Shown here in pieces: positions 16,816 to 25,684 of a stretch of DNA of 64,000 bases. The stretch spans positions 1,116,001 through 1,180,000 of the forward strand of contig LT629302.1 of NCBI GenBank assembly GCA_900104375.1. Reading direction: 5' to 3'. The notes beneath the pieces were generated by a model. It had not been told where the DNA came from and did no database searches. It worked only from the letters and a program-made list of their open reading frames with translations. Each line of letters opens with the position of its first letter. Positions within the stretch are counted from its first letter, which is position 1. The DNA comes from Flavobacteriaceae bacterium MAR_2010_188 (GTDB taxonomy: Bacteria > Bacteroidota > Bacteroidia > Flavobacteriales > Flavobacteriaceae). Position numbers and translations under genes: made by a program.

Positions 16816-18540
16816 TTAGCTTTTTTCCGTTGAAATAGACCCATCCTCATTAAATTGATTTATAACTTTGTCCATTGATCTTTCGGTGAACGCAAGAATT
16901 GTATTCACAGGATTTGGACCTAAGGAATTAGGAAGAATTGAACCATCTAGAACTAAGAGGTTATTATAATTAAAGACCCTCCCGTACGTATCGACGACCC
17001 CATCTAGATGATTATTTCCCATGGGGACGCCCCCGATGTTGTGAGGAACCTCTATCACTTTAAAAAGCGCCGCAATGCCATTAGGAATAAAATAACTCTT
17101 GGCGGTTTTGGCAAACATTTTTCCCAGAGAATTAAGATAGTTGGTGTATTCTTTATTATCCTGAAACGGATATTGTATTTCTGCCTCAAATTTATCATTT
17201 AGATAAAATTGTCCCGAAGCGTCATCCCTACCCATCATTAGAATCGGTATTGGCCAAGATCGCTCTATCAGTTCAAATATGGGAACATATTTGCCCATCC
17301 AATTTATAGTATTGCTGATTGGCTTGTAATATTCAGGTCTGAATTTTCCTGTGAGACTTATCAATACTGCTATGGTAGCTTTAATCATGGTGGGATATCT
17401 GCCTCCTTCAAGATACGCACCTTGTGTGCTTCCGTCTCGATGCTTAAATCGGATAAAATCACTGTTCGTTGTTCCTTTATCCGGTTGAGATTTTTTTCTT
17501 GATAAGATCCATCCGATTAAGTACAGAAGTAAGCCTCCAATACCGATATATAAATTACCTATAATCCATCCGGTAATTCCAATGATTAGTCCTACCCAAG
17601 AAAGAGCAAGGCCCTTTTTTGGAAGGATAAATGTTACATAATCCCCATTAGAATGATATTCCTCTCCTAACCTGTCCGATAGCTTTGGCAATGTTTTAAA
17701 AACATTTTTATTTTGGAGCAATAACTCTGAACTTCCTATAGATCCAGCTGCACAAATTAAAATCTTACATTGTATCGTTCCCTTTTCTTGGGAACCCTCT
17801 TTAGGATTTTTCCAATGAACCAGATATTTTTCACCATTGAGGTTTTCTATTTTATAAACCTCCCTAAAGTCATGAATGACAGCACCATATTTTTTCGCAA
17901 CGAATAAATAATTTTTATCCAAGGTGTTCTTTACATCGATTTCTCCTCCTAACAATGATTGCTCTTCTGGGTCAAAATATTTTTGATTTGCTCCGTATTT
18001 ATTAACGAAATTTTCTCCTGGAGTTTTGCCGGGGGGTGCATAGGAAATAGCTAAAAGTATATCACCTTGATCCTCTACCAGGTCAGGCCTCTCCTTTTTT
18101 AATTTCTTCTCCGCTTCACGGAAAACACAATAAGAAGGAAGATTGTTATATGGAGGATAATCTGGATATTTCATAGCTTCCATCATCCTTTCGGCCTTTT
18201 CATAATATGGCGCCATTTCTTCCACAGAAATTTTTCCAGGAAAATCATCAAAAAAAGCACGACGCTTAAGAGTACCTGCATAAACATGAGATCCACCCCC
18301 TACCGCTGCGCCAACCCAAGGAATGATATGCCTACCACGTTTTTTTATTTCGTTCATCCCATAGCGACCTTTATCTGGTTGCCAGAACATATCATCATCT
18401 GCTTCAAAATTTTCGCGGCTTATCCAACCGCCCCTTTCAAGAATTGTGACATGATGGCCAGCCTCTGCAAACCTTAAAGCTGCCACTGAACCACCGAAAC
18501 CCGAACCAATAATTAAAACTTCTACTTCCTCTTTTTCCAT
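16816..18540 (-). CDS. GMC-type (cholesterol-oxidase-like) flavoprotein oxidoreductase with membrane insertion
   Basis: 574 residues. The N-terminal FAD motif IIGSGFGGSVAALRFAEAG lies at 10-28, GAAVGGGSHVYAGTL at 77-91, and the second nucleotide segment ILICAAGSIGSSELLL near 260-275. The C-terminal GMC half has HNIGGVPMG and GPNPVNTILAFTER. The overall plan resembles cholesterol oxidase-like GMC enzymes that oxidise alcohols or sterol-like substrates. Unusually, residues about 311-346 form two closely spaced hydrophobic spans inserted between the domains, so the enzyme may be membrane-attached. The substrate is unknown. It is a single gene divergent from DoxX. Confidence 0.8.
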   Translation of the reverse strand: MEKEEVEVLIIGSGFGGSVAALRFAEAGHHVTILERGGWISRENFEADDDMFWQPDKGRYGMNEIKKRGRHIIPWVGAAVGGGSHVYAGTLKRRAFFDDFPGKISVEEMAPYYEKAERMMEAMKYPDYPPYNNLPSYCVFREAEKKLKKERPDLVEDQGDILLAISYAPPGKTPGENFVNKYGANQKYFDPEEQSLLGGEIDVKNTLDKNYLFVAKKYGAVIHDFREVYKIENLNGEKYLVHWKNPKEGSQEKGTIQCKILICAAGSIGSSELLLQNKNVFKTLPKLSDRLGEEYHSNGDYVTFILPKKGLALSWVGLIIGITGWIIGNLYIGIGGLLLYLIGWILSRKKSQPDKGTTNSDFIRFKHRDGSTQGAYLEGGRYPTMIKATIAVLISLTGKFRPEYYKPISNTINWMGKYVPIFELIERSWPIPILMMGRDDASGQFYLNDKFEAEIQYPFQDNKEYTNYLNSLGKMFAKTAKSYFIPNGIAALFKVIEVPHNIGGVPMGNNHLDGVVDTYGRVFNYNNLLVLDGSILPNSLGPNPVNTILAFTERSMDKVINQFNEDGSISTEKS

Positions 18541-18636
18541 TTAATTTGAACTTATTTAAAATTACTTCGAAATAACTAGATGACTTGACTGGTTAAATTT
18601 TTATTTAACTTTAAAATAAATTTTATTCCGATAAGT

Positions 18637-19023
18637 ATGGAAACCGAATTTTTAACCGACATCTCACTCCTATTTTTTAGGTTGATTATCGCCATAATAT
18701 TTTTCAGCAGCGGAAAGAGTCATTTTCTAAATCCGGAGGAGCGGTCTAAAAGTATTGGACTATCAAAATCGGCAACTTTAGTTTTAGGAATTGCTGAATT
18801 GTTAGGAGCGGTTTTTATCGGGATTGGTTTGTTTACTAAAATTGGAACTATCCTATTAATTCTTGCAATGCTCGGAGCGATTTACAAAAAAATTGTGGTG
18901 TGGCATACTAAATTCTTTGAAGACAAAGGTTATGGTTGGCATTATGATTTACTGCTTCTGCTGTGCCTATTAATAATTTTAGCAAGTGGTGGAGGCAATT
19001 ACATTCTTTTCAACTTGATATAA
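18637..19023 (+). CDS. DoxX-family membrane protein
   Basis: A 128-residue integral membrane protein with four predicted helices. The DoxX pattern is visible: an early SGKSHFLNPEER loop, then GIAELLGAVFIGIGLFTKIG in helix 2-3. It is divergently arranged with the GMC oxidoreductase and shares the 96-bp intergenic region. The exact role of DoxX proteins varies (quinone or redox-linked membrane subunits), and no partner is identified. Confidence 0.82.
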   Translation: METEFLTDISLLFFRLIIAIIFFSSGKSHFLNPEERSKSIGLSKSATLVLGIAELLGAVFIGIGLFTKIGTILLILAMLGAIYKKIVVWHTKFFEDKGYGWHYDLLLLLCLLIILASGGGNYILFNLI

Positions 19024-19026
19024 AAA

Positions 19027-19052
19027 AACGGACCAGAAATTTCTGGTCCGTT
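19027..19052. terminator. Perfect palindromic terminator between convergent genes
   Basis: A 13-bp perfect inverted repeat (AACGGACCAGAAA / TTTCTGGTCCGTT) with A-rich and T-rich flanks. It ends both the DoxX gene and the BNR-propeller gene. Confidence 0.85.
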
Positions 19053-19073
19053 CATATTAAAAAAATTCGTTAA

Positions 19074-22000
19074 TTACTCATTTATGAAATCTTCAAAAGA
19101 CTTGATTTCCATTGAATCTGCTTTTGCTTTTTTCTTTAATTTTTCAAACTCTGTTTTATATGATTCTAATTGTTTATCGAGCCATTCGTAGTTCTTTAAT
19201 TCTGAGGGTGAAGGTTTGTCGTAGCTACCGATCACTTTCGAGAACAATTTAGAGATGTTCTCTCTTAACCTCGGTTCGGCTAGCCCTACATAATTATCAC
19301 CTGTAGTGACAATCAATTTTTCCTTGAAAGTTTGGATTTCAAAGAACAACTTTTTGTTTGAATCCTTCACATTATTTTGCATGATATCAACTTGATAAAC
19401 CATATAGGCCAAATCCTCCGTCATCTTATACATTTTCTGAAAAAACTCGTGCCTCGCATTAAAGTCTGAATCGCTCATGCCAGTCATCGAATCGTTTTTC
19501 ACTTCAAAAACATGGTCAAACGTTTCCTTACCTTTTGTTATAACTGCTTTATACTTCCCAGCTTTTACTCGTGGCACAGCGAAACCATCAAACGTAAACG
19601 TCTTACCGGTGGCAACTTTTGGAGCTTTCATGAAATAATCCCAGGTAACGATATTGATACCTTTATTTTTTCCTGGTCCAATATCAATAATCTTGTTCCC
19701 TTCCATATCCTGAATTTCCATGACCATTTTACCAAAAGTATGTCGCTTAGGCAAGAGATATTTAATTTGGGCACCCGTATTTGGATTAGGTCCTACAAAC
19801 TGAGTTTCCCTTCCAGAACCATTTCCAAAAGCACCAGTCTGGTCTTTCATCACAAATGGCTTTATATCAAAAAAGTGTAATGTTTCGTTAAGGACTTCTT
19901 TATTCAACTCGCGTAAAGGTGAAATATCATCTATAATAATAATTCCGCGTCCGTGGGTTCCCATTACCAAGTCATTGGTAGCTTTCTGGATTTCTATGGA
20001 ATGTACAGCGACGGAAGGCATATTTTTCTTATACTTACTCCAGCTTTTACCGGAATCTAGAGAAACGTACAGACCTAATTCTGTTCCTAAAAACAACAAA
20101 TCTTCATTAACATAATCTTCTTGAATAACTCTTGCAAAACCTTCAACATCTTCAGAGATAATATTAGTCCAAGTCTGACCAAAGTCAGTTGTTTTATAGG
20201 CATAAGGTTTCATATCGCCAGAGGTATGACCATCAAAAATTGCATAGGCTGTTCCCTTATCATGAGATCCTGCTTCGATATGGTAGGTCCATGTATTGGC
20301 CGGTAATCCTTTAATGTTCCCAACGGTGTTTATCCAAGATTTACCGCCATCTTTTGTTAATTGCACATTACCATCATCGGTTCCGACCCAAATAACATTT
20401 TCGTCTAATGGTGACTCGGTAATGGTAAAAATAGTTGTGTGGTTTTCTGCACCAGAATTATCCATTGACAATCCGCCCGAATCACTTTGTAGTTGTTTCT
20501 TAGGATCATTAGTAGTTAAGTCTGGAGAAATAAGTTCCCATGTATCGCCCATATCTTCAGATTTGTGTAAATATTGGCTACCCATATAAAACCTATTAGG
20601 TTTTAAAGTACTTACCGCCATTGGCGCATTCCAGTTAAATCTAAGTTTACCGCTTTTCTCAGTCGCAAGAGGTTGTATAGTTTTAAGCAACTGATTTTCT
20701 CGATCGTAACGCCAAACATTTTCGGCACCTTGCATTTCTGAATAAACAATCTTTTTCGTTGGATGAGCCAAAACCCGAAAACCATCTCCTACTCCAATTG
20801 AGGTCCAGTCACTGGCTCCAATACCACCTGCTGCGGATGATGGTCCAAACCAAGAACCATTATCCTGAAGACCTCCGTAAATGTTATAGGGCTGCTCATC
20901 ATCTACACTAATCTGATAAAATTGAGAAATAGGAAGATTTTCTACAATTTCCATAGTCGTTCCGCCATTCCAACTTCTATATAAACCTCCGTCGGTTGCA
21001 ACGTACATAATATCTGAACTTATACTGCTGAATGCGATATCATGAATATCACCATGCATGTTTCCTAAACCCTTAAATGTTTTACCACCGTCTTTAGAGA
21101 TTGAACCACCTAAACCGGCTTTTACTACAACGTCAGAATCATTTGGGTCTACAACTATTCTCGAGAAATAGAAAGGTCTAACCGTAATACCGAAATCATT
21201 GTTGAGCTGTTTCCAACTACTACCTGCATCATCACTTCTATACATACCTTTTTTTGAATCTTCTTTAGCCTCGATTACGGTATAAAGGATATTAGAATCT
21301 TGAGGTGCCATTGCAATTCCTAAACGACCTAAATTTCCTTGTGGAAAGCCATTATGAATTTTATTCCAGGTTTTACCTGCATCTGTAGATTTGTATAGAG
21401 CGCTATTTTCTCCACCAGAATTGAAGGACCATCCAGTTCTTCTAAATTCCCACATGGATGCGTAGAGAATATTTGGATTGTTAGGATCCATTAATAAGTC
21501 TGCACAACCAGTAGTTGGATTAACATATAATATTTTCTCCCAGTTTTCACCGCCATCTACTGATTTAAATACACCTCTCTCTTCACTATCTGACCAGAGA
21601 GCTCCGAGGGCTGCAACATAAATTTCTTTTGTATTATCTGGGTTTACTATGACATTGGCAATACGTTCGGATTTTTTGAGCCCAATGTTCTTCCAGTTAG
21701 AACCACCGTCCGTTGATTTATATAATCCGTCACCCACAGAAACACTATTTCTGGTCCAGGTTTCTCCTGTACCAACGTAAATAGTATTATCGGGGTACTT
21801 CGGGTCGACCTCTATCGCGCCAATAGATTGAATATGGTCATCAAAAATAGGATTAAAGGTTGTGCCGGCATCAGAAGATTTCCAGACACCACCACCAGCG
21901 GCACCTATGTATATAATTCTAGAATTCGTAGGGTGCAATTCAATATCATTAATTCGCCCGCTCATGACTGCTGGGCCAATCTGTCTGACATTTAAATCAC

Positions 22001-22100
22001 CAAAGTAATCCTCAGCTTTTAATGCCGTAGAATCTTGTGCAAAACTTTGGTTAAAAGAAAATATGAAAGCTAACAAGAACAAGTTGAATAATAATCTCAT
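19074..22100 (-). CDS. Large secreted BNR/sortilin-like propeller protein
   Basis: A 1008-residue protein with a signal peptide (1-22). The first ~720 residues are repeated blades with the Asp-box type pattern (KSSDAGTTF, KSTDGGSNW, KSVDGGENW, KSTDAGKTW, RSDDAGSSW and more), as in VPS10/BNR propellers. The last ~280 residues form a beta domain and a helical tail with many charged residues. Proteins of this build in Bacteroidota are annotated as glycosyl-hydrolase-like or exo-alpha-sialidase-like repeats, but no catalytic site can be pointed out. Its role may be structural or ligand-binding in the envelope or outside the cell. Confidence 0.82.
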   Translation of the reverse strand: MRLLFNLFLLAFIFSFNQSFAQDSTALKAEDYFGDLNVRQIGPAVMSGRINDIELHPTNSRIIYIGAAGGGVWKSSDAGTTFNPIFDDHIQSIGAIEVDPKYPDNTIYVGTGETWTRNSVSVGDGLYKSTDGGSNWKNIGLKKSERIANVIVNPDNTKEIYVAALGALWSDSEERGVFKSVDGGENWEKILYVNPTTGCADLLMDPNNPNILYASMWEFRRTGWSFNSGGENSALYKSTDAGKTWNKIHNGFPQGNLGRLGIAMAPQDSNILYTVIEAKEDSKKGMYRSDDAGSSWKQLNNDFGITVRPFYFSRIVVDPNDSDVVVKAGLGGSISKDGGKTFKGLGNMHGDIHDIAFSSISSDIMYVATDGGLYRSWNGGTTMEIVENLPISQFYQISVDDEQPYNIYGGLQDNGSWFGPSSAAGGIGASDWTSIGVGDGFRVLAHPTKKIVYSEMQGAENVWRYDRENQLLKTIQPLATEKSGKLRFNWNAPMAVSTLKPNRFYMGSQYLHKSEDMGDTWELISPDLTTNDPKKQLQSDSGGLSMDNSGAENHTTIFTITESPLDENVIWVGTDDGNVQLTKDGGKSWINTVGNIKGLPANTWTYHIEAGSHDKGTAYAIFDGHTSGDMKPYAYKTTDFGQTWTNIISEDVEGFARVIQEDYVNEDLLFLGTELGLYVSLDSGKSWSKYKKNMPSVAVHSIEIQKATNDLVMGTHGRGIIIIDDISPLRELNKEVLNETLHFFDIKPFVMKDQTGAFGNGSGRETQFVGPNPNTGAQIKYLLPKRHTFGKMVMEIQDMEGNKIIDIGPGKNKGINIVTWDYFMKAPKVATGKTFTFDGFAVPRVKAGKYKAVITKGKETFDHVFEVKNDSMTGMSDSDFNARHEFFQKMYKMTEDLAYMVYQVDIMQNNVKDSNKKLFFEIQTFKEKLIVTTGDNYVGLAEPRLRENISKLFSKVIGSYDKPSPSELKNYEWLDKQLESYKTEFEKLKKKAKADSMEIKSFEDFINE

Positions 22101-22145
22101 CTAGTAAATTTTAAAAATTGGTTTCGTGGAAAGTTTAAGAAATAA

Positions 22146-22174
22146 AAATCCCCAAAAGAACATTTTGGGGATTT
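22146..22174 (-). terminator. Hairpin terminator after the LolA-like gene
   Basis: A 12-bp stem (AAATCCCCAAAA / TTTTGGGGATTT) with a 5-nt loop, followed on the minus strand by a T-rich stretch. Confidence 0.85.
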
Positions 22175-22185
22175 AGATGTATAGA

Positions 22186-22962
22186 TTAATTTTTATCTTT
22201 TTCGGAAGAACCTTCATCACTCGGATAAATGAATACAGTATCCTCTACTGTTGGATTTAATTCGATACTTTTAATTGTAATGGGTGCACTTTGGCCATCC
22301 TTAACGCCTTGGGTCATCGAAAATGGAAAATATAGTCCATCTACTTCTTGGTAATCACTAAAAGTGACCTCAGAAACCATTCCCTTTGCAGGACCAGATT
22401 TAATCTCTGTTTGCATAGCTAAAGGCACATAGTTTTCAGTATCAAATAAATAATAAGAAACACTTTCTTCTGGTTTCCCATCAACCGTCATCGGTTCTTT
22501 TACCAATTTTACTTTAAATACTTCAGTTCCTTTAAAATCTTCTTTCCCCATCATTTCAACCGTATAACCTTTTTCTTTATAGTCTAAAAATGAATCAGGG
22601 AAGTCATTTGCATCTAATTTGGAATTTGCTGTAGTTTCAGCATCCATTCTTTCTGCTTTTTGAGTTTGAAAATTTGTTGACCAAAGATTTTCTCCATCAT
22701 AAACTCCTTGTTTCATTTCTTTACCCTGAAATGTTATAATTGAAGCTTGGCGGCCATCTTTTAATTGATAGATAGTAATTGGAATTTCCATACCACCTTG
22801 TGACAGTGAGGCATTGATTTTAATTCCATCTAGTTTTTGAAGATTTTCGACACCACCAATATTTTCAAAATAATTATTGATTACTTCATCAGCAGTTTGA
22901 GCATTTACTTGAGCAACCATAACTAATAAGAAAGCTGCAATAAGTGTTTTAAGTTTTTTCAT
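22186..22962 (-). CDS. Outer-membrane lipoprotein-sorting (LolA-like) periplasmic protein
   Basis: A 258-residue protein with a cleavable signal peptide (ending QVNAQ, about residue 22). The opening DEVINNYFENIGGVENLQKLDGI motif followed by beta strands is typical of the LolA/LolB-fold 'lipoprotein-sorting' proteins of Bacteroidota. A substrate has not been shown for most such paralogs. It is separated from the BNR gene by a terminator, so they are independent units. Confidence 0.72.
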   Translation of the reverse strand: MKKLKTLIAAFLLVMVAQVNAQTADEVINNYFENIGGVENLQKLDGIKINASLSQGGMEIPITIYQLKDGRQASIITFQGKEMKQGVYDGENLWSTNFQTQKAERMDAETTANSKLDANDFPDSFLDYKEKGYTVEMMGKEDFKGTEVFKVKLVKEPMTVDGKPEESVSYYLFDTENYVPLAMQTEIKSGPAKGMVSEVTFSDYQEVDGLYFPFSMTQGVKDGQSAPITIKSIELNPTVEDTVFIYPSDEGSSEKDKN

Positions 22963-23060
22963 AATGTTATTTTAGTTTGAATAATCTAATAGTCTAATAT
23001 GTTGCACTGTTGTTACAATCTTAGACCAAAGTTTTTTTTATTAGGTGCTAAACAAACAAA

Positions 23061-23084
23061 AACCCGACCAAAATTGGTCGGGTT
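23061..23084 (-). terminator. Hairpin terminator after the fasciclin gene
   Basis: A near-perfect palindrome, AACCCGACCAA / TTGGTCGGGTT, with a very short loop and a minus-strand T run. Confidence 0.8.
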
Positions 23085-23107
23085 GTCAATGAAATTGCGA
23101 TAAACAA

Positions 23108-23758
23108 TTATTTCTTCGCCATCAGTACTCTATCGATAAGATAAACCGTACCGTTAGAAGCATTTACATTTCCTTGGACAATATGAGCTTTCTTACCCGT
23201 ACCATCCTGAATAACGATTTGGTCACCATTCATTGATACGGTCAAGGGAGCTCCCGTTACTGTATTGAATGTGTATTTACCGTTACCACCTTTTATGGCG
23301 GTTGTTAATTTGTAAGTAGTTATGTTACCAGCTACAACATGATATTGCAATACACTTTTAAGTTGTTCCTTATTTTCTTCCTTAAGAAGGTTATCTAAAG
23401 TGCCTTGAGGTAATTTAGAAAAAGCATTTTCAGTTGGAGCGAAAACGGTATAATCACCAGGTTCTGCCAACATAGAATCTAACTTCGCTGCCTTTAAGCC
23501 TGCGGTTAGAGTTTTAAGTTCCGCGTTATTAGAAGCTAGACCAGCAATACTGTTGGAGCGCGCTTCCATTTTCATTTCTTCTTCTTTCACTTTTGCTTCA
23601 GCTTCAACTTTTTCTGCTTCCGCTTTTTCTTTAACTGCCAATTCGGTTTTTTCTTTTTCCATTTCAGCTTGTTTTTTCTCGCTATCATCACATGAAGCAA
23701 AGGCTAACAATGAAACTAACCCAACAGTTAATAATGTTTTATTCTTATAAAAATTCAT
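23108..23758 (-). CDS. Fasciclin-domain lipoprotein
   Basis: 216 residues using the ATG at 23758; the longer frame from 23836 starts with TTG and puts 26 residues before the signal. The lipobox FASC places the lipidated Cys at 23. Residues about 25-75 are a Lys/Glu-rich, alanine-rich tether that could form a coiled coil. The fasciclin (FAS1) domain follows: TLTAGLKAAKLDSML, the TVFAPTENAFSKLP signature, YHVV and the closing GTVYLIDRVL. It is probably an adhesion or matrix-binding protein at the cell surface. It is monocistronic with its own terminator. Confidence 0.87.
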   Translation of the reverse strand: MNFYKNKTLLTVGLVSLLAFASCDDSEKKQAEMEKEKTELAVKEKAEAEKVEAEAKVKEEEMKMEARSNSIAGLASNNAELKTLTAGLKAAKLDSMLAEPGDYTVFAPTENAFSKLPQGTLDNLLKEENKEQLKSVLQYHVVAGNITTYKLTTAIKGGNGKYTFNTVTGAPLTVSMNGDQIVIQDGTGKKAHIVQGNVNASNGTVYLIDRVLMAKK

Positions 23759-23930
23759 AATTTTAGTTTTAATATTATAAGGCAAATATAAGTCTATCAC
23801 AGACATTATACGCTGATTTACAACAACCTTAACCAAAATTTGAAACTATTTTGGAATATTCCTTTTTTAGGGAATTTAAAATCTAAAAGTTATCTTAATA
23901 AATCTTAAAACCAGCTGGCTTATTTAACCT

Positions 23931-24881
23931 TTAGGGCGCGGTAACATTTGATTCATTGGTGCTTTTTGATGAAAATCTACTGAAGAGAATCAGTTTTTTT
24001 TTTGTGTTGATGAAGTAAACTCCTGTAAGAAGAACAGCTGCCGCAATTATGGATTGCAAGGTGATTGTTTCTTCTAAAAAATACCATCCTAATAACAATG
24101 CTATTATCGGATTTACATATGTAGAGGTCGCAACTTTTTCTGGAGATACCACTTTTAGTAAATAATTAAATGATGTGAAGGCGACAATACTGCCAAACAG
24201 AATAAGCATTACCATCGAAAGTTGAACCTTAGAGCTCCATTCTAACGGATTGCTCCATGTTTCTCCTATAATTGGACTTACAATCCATAGAATGATTCCT
24301 CCCGTTAGCATTTGATAACCAGTACTAACAAAAAAGCTAGACGGTAAATTAGCTTTACCCACGAAAATACTTCCGTAGCCCCAGCTGATTAAACATAGAA
24401 AAATCATGAACATCCCAATAAAGGAATTTTCTTGATTAACAACCTGTTTTTGACTTACCAAAAGGTAAATACCAATCACGCCCAACACCACTCCTACCAC
24501 AGACATCGCTTTTATCTTTTTTCCTTGAATAATATACATGAGCAATAAAACTACTAAAGGTTGAGCTGAGATTTCCAAGGCCGCAAAACCACTATCGACA
24601 TACTTTAACGCCCAAACTACTACTCCATTTCCGAAAGATAGAAAAAGAAATCCTGCGATAATGCAGTTTTTAAGTTGGTCTTTTGTAATCCTAATATTGA
24701 TTTTTAGAGCCAAACTCAACAACAGGATTAGAATACCGGCAGAGACGAATCTAAAACCAGCCAACATAAAAGGTGGAAGTTCCGAAACGGCGATTTTATT
24801 AAATAGATAAGTGGATCCCCAAATGACGTAAATTGAAAAAAATGCAAGGATTACGAGGGTTGGATTTTTTGGAGTACCCAT
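23931..24881 (-). CDS. EamA-family (DMT superfamily) exporter
   Basis: A 316-residue inner-membrane protein with ten predicted helices in two EamA repeats. The first helix has FFSIYVIWGSTYLFNK, a hallmark of the family, and the second repeat ends LLGWYFLEETIT. Members export amino acids or other metabolites; the cargo cannot be read here. It is adjacent to, but not clearly operonic with, the hypothetical gene upstream (65 bp gap). Confidence 0.87.
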   Translation of the reverse strand: MGTPKNPTLVILAFFSIYVIWGSTYLFNKIAVSELPPFMLAGFRFVSAGILILLLSLALKINIRITKDQLKNCIIAGFLFLSFGNGVVVWALKYVDSGFAALEISAQPLVVLLLMYIIQGKKIKAMSVVGVVLGVIGIYLLVSQKQVVNQENSFIGMFMIFLCLISWGYGSIFVGKANLPSSFFVSTGYQMLTGGIILWIVSPIIGETWSNPLEWSSKVQLSMVMLILFGSIVAFTSFNYLLKVVSPEKVATSTYVNPIIALLLGWYFLEETITLQSIIAAAVLLTGVYFINTKKKLILFSRFSSKSTNESNVTAP

Positions 24882-24946
24882 TAAATTTAAGGTTGGTTTT
24901 GAGACCGCAAAATTAAGTTAAAAACTCATTTAAGACATCCGAAATT

Positions 24947-25657
24947 CTAGGAATCTTCTTCAGGGATTTCAATTTTATCTGCATGGCTAGATGCTTCAAA
25001 TTGATCGATGAATTTTAAATCCTTAAACCAATAGTTTGAAGATATCAGCTCAAAATTAATTGAATCTGATGATTGGCCTTTAAAGTTCAATTGCCAGATA
25101 ATATCTTTCGCTTCCGAAAAATTTTCAGATTTAATTTCGTCCTTATATAATCTATTGATTAAGGTGTTTTCAGGCATTCCGTTAGCCAACAGTCTAACAA
25201 TTGGCGCAGAATTATTTTCTTCCGTAAATATTTCAAGCTCGTCCTTATCTTCATTCGCAATGGTAATATTAAAACTTACCGCTTCCGTATTCGGAAATTT
25301 GCCGTTGTAGGCATCAAAAAGAATTTGGTGGGCGTTAAATAATTTTTCATGTAAATTAATATCGGCGTACTCTTCCCACAATTTCTCGCTTAACATTTCA
25401 TGAGAGAGATTGTTAATTTGACCTTCATTTAAATCTTCCTCAAAAATATAATTGAGAATTATCTTAGCGGCTTCTTCGGGTTCATTATCTGCCAATGACA
25501 AAAGGCACATCTCCTTTAATTCTTGGTCAGAGAGCTCTGCGGTATCGCCATATTCCATAATTTCCAAAAGTTCTTTGTATTTATTGGAATCCCAATAATC
25601 TGGTAAAGAATGTATGTTTTTATAATTTGTAATTTCAACATTAAAGTTGTTTTTCAT
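24947..25657 (-). CDS. Acidic protein of unknown function next to corA
   Basis: A 236-residue, strongly acidic soluble protein without signal or membrane segment. The N-terminal half is helical (LLEIMEYGDTAELSDQELKEM) and the C-terminal half is beta-rich. It begins 28 bases after the corA-like gene ends and runs in the same direction, so the two are probably co-transcribed. It could modulate or accompany the transporter, but no known domain supports this. Confidence 0.65.
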   Translation of the reverse strand: MKNNFNVEITNYKNIHSLPDYWDSNKYKELLEIMEYGDTAELSDQELKEMCLLSLADNEPEEAAKIILNYIFEEDLNEGQINNLSHEMLSEKLWEEYADINLHEKLFNAHQILFDAYNGKFPNTEAVSFNITIANEDKDELEIFTEENNSAPIVRLLANGMPENTLINRLYKDEIKSENFSEAKDIIWQLNFKGQSSDSINFELISSNYWFKDLKFIDQFEASSHADKIEIPEEDS

Positions 25658-25684
25658 ATTTTCTAATTTGAACCAATTAATTTC

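Noticed and set aside
19512-19880. A 122-codon frame antisense to the BNR-propeller gene
   Set aside because: The minus-strand frame has a clear repeated protein; the opposite strand is a shadow.
23759-23836. Upstream TTG extension of the fasciclin protein
   Set aside because: It would put 26 residues before a clear lipoprotein signal peptide.
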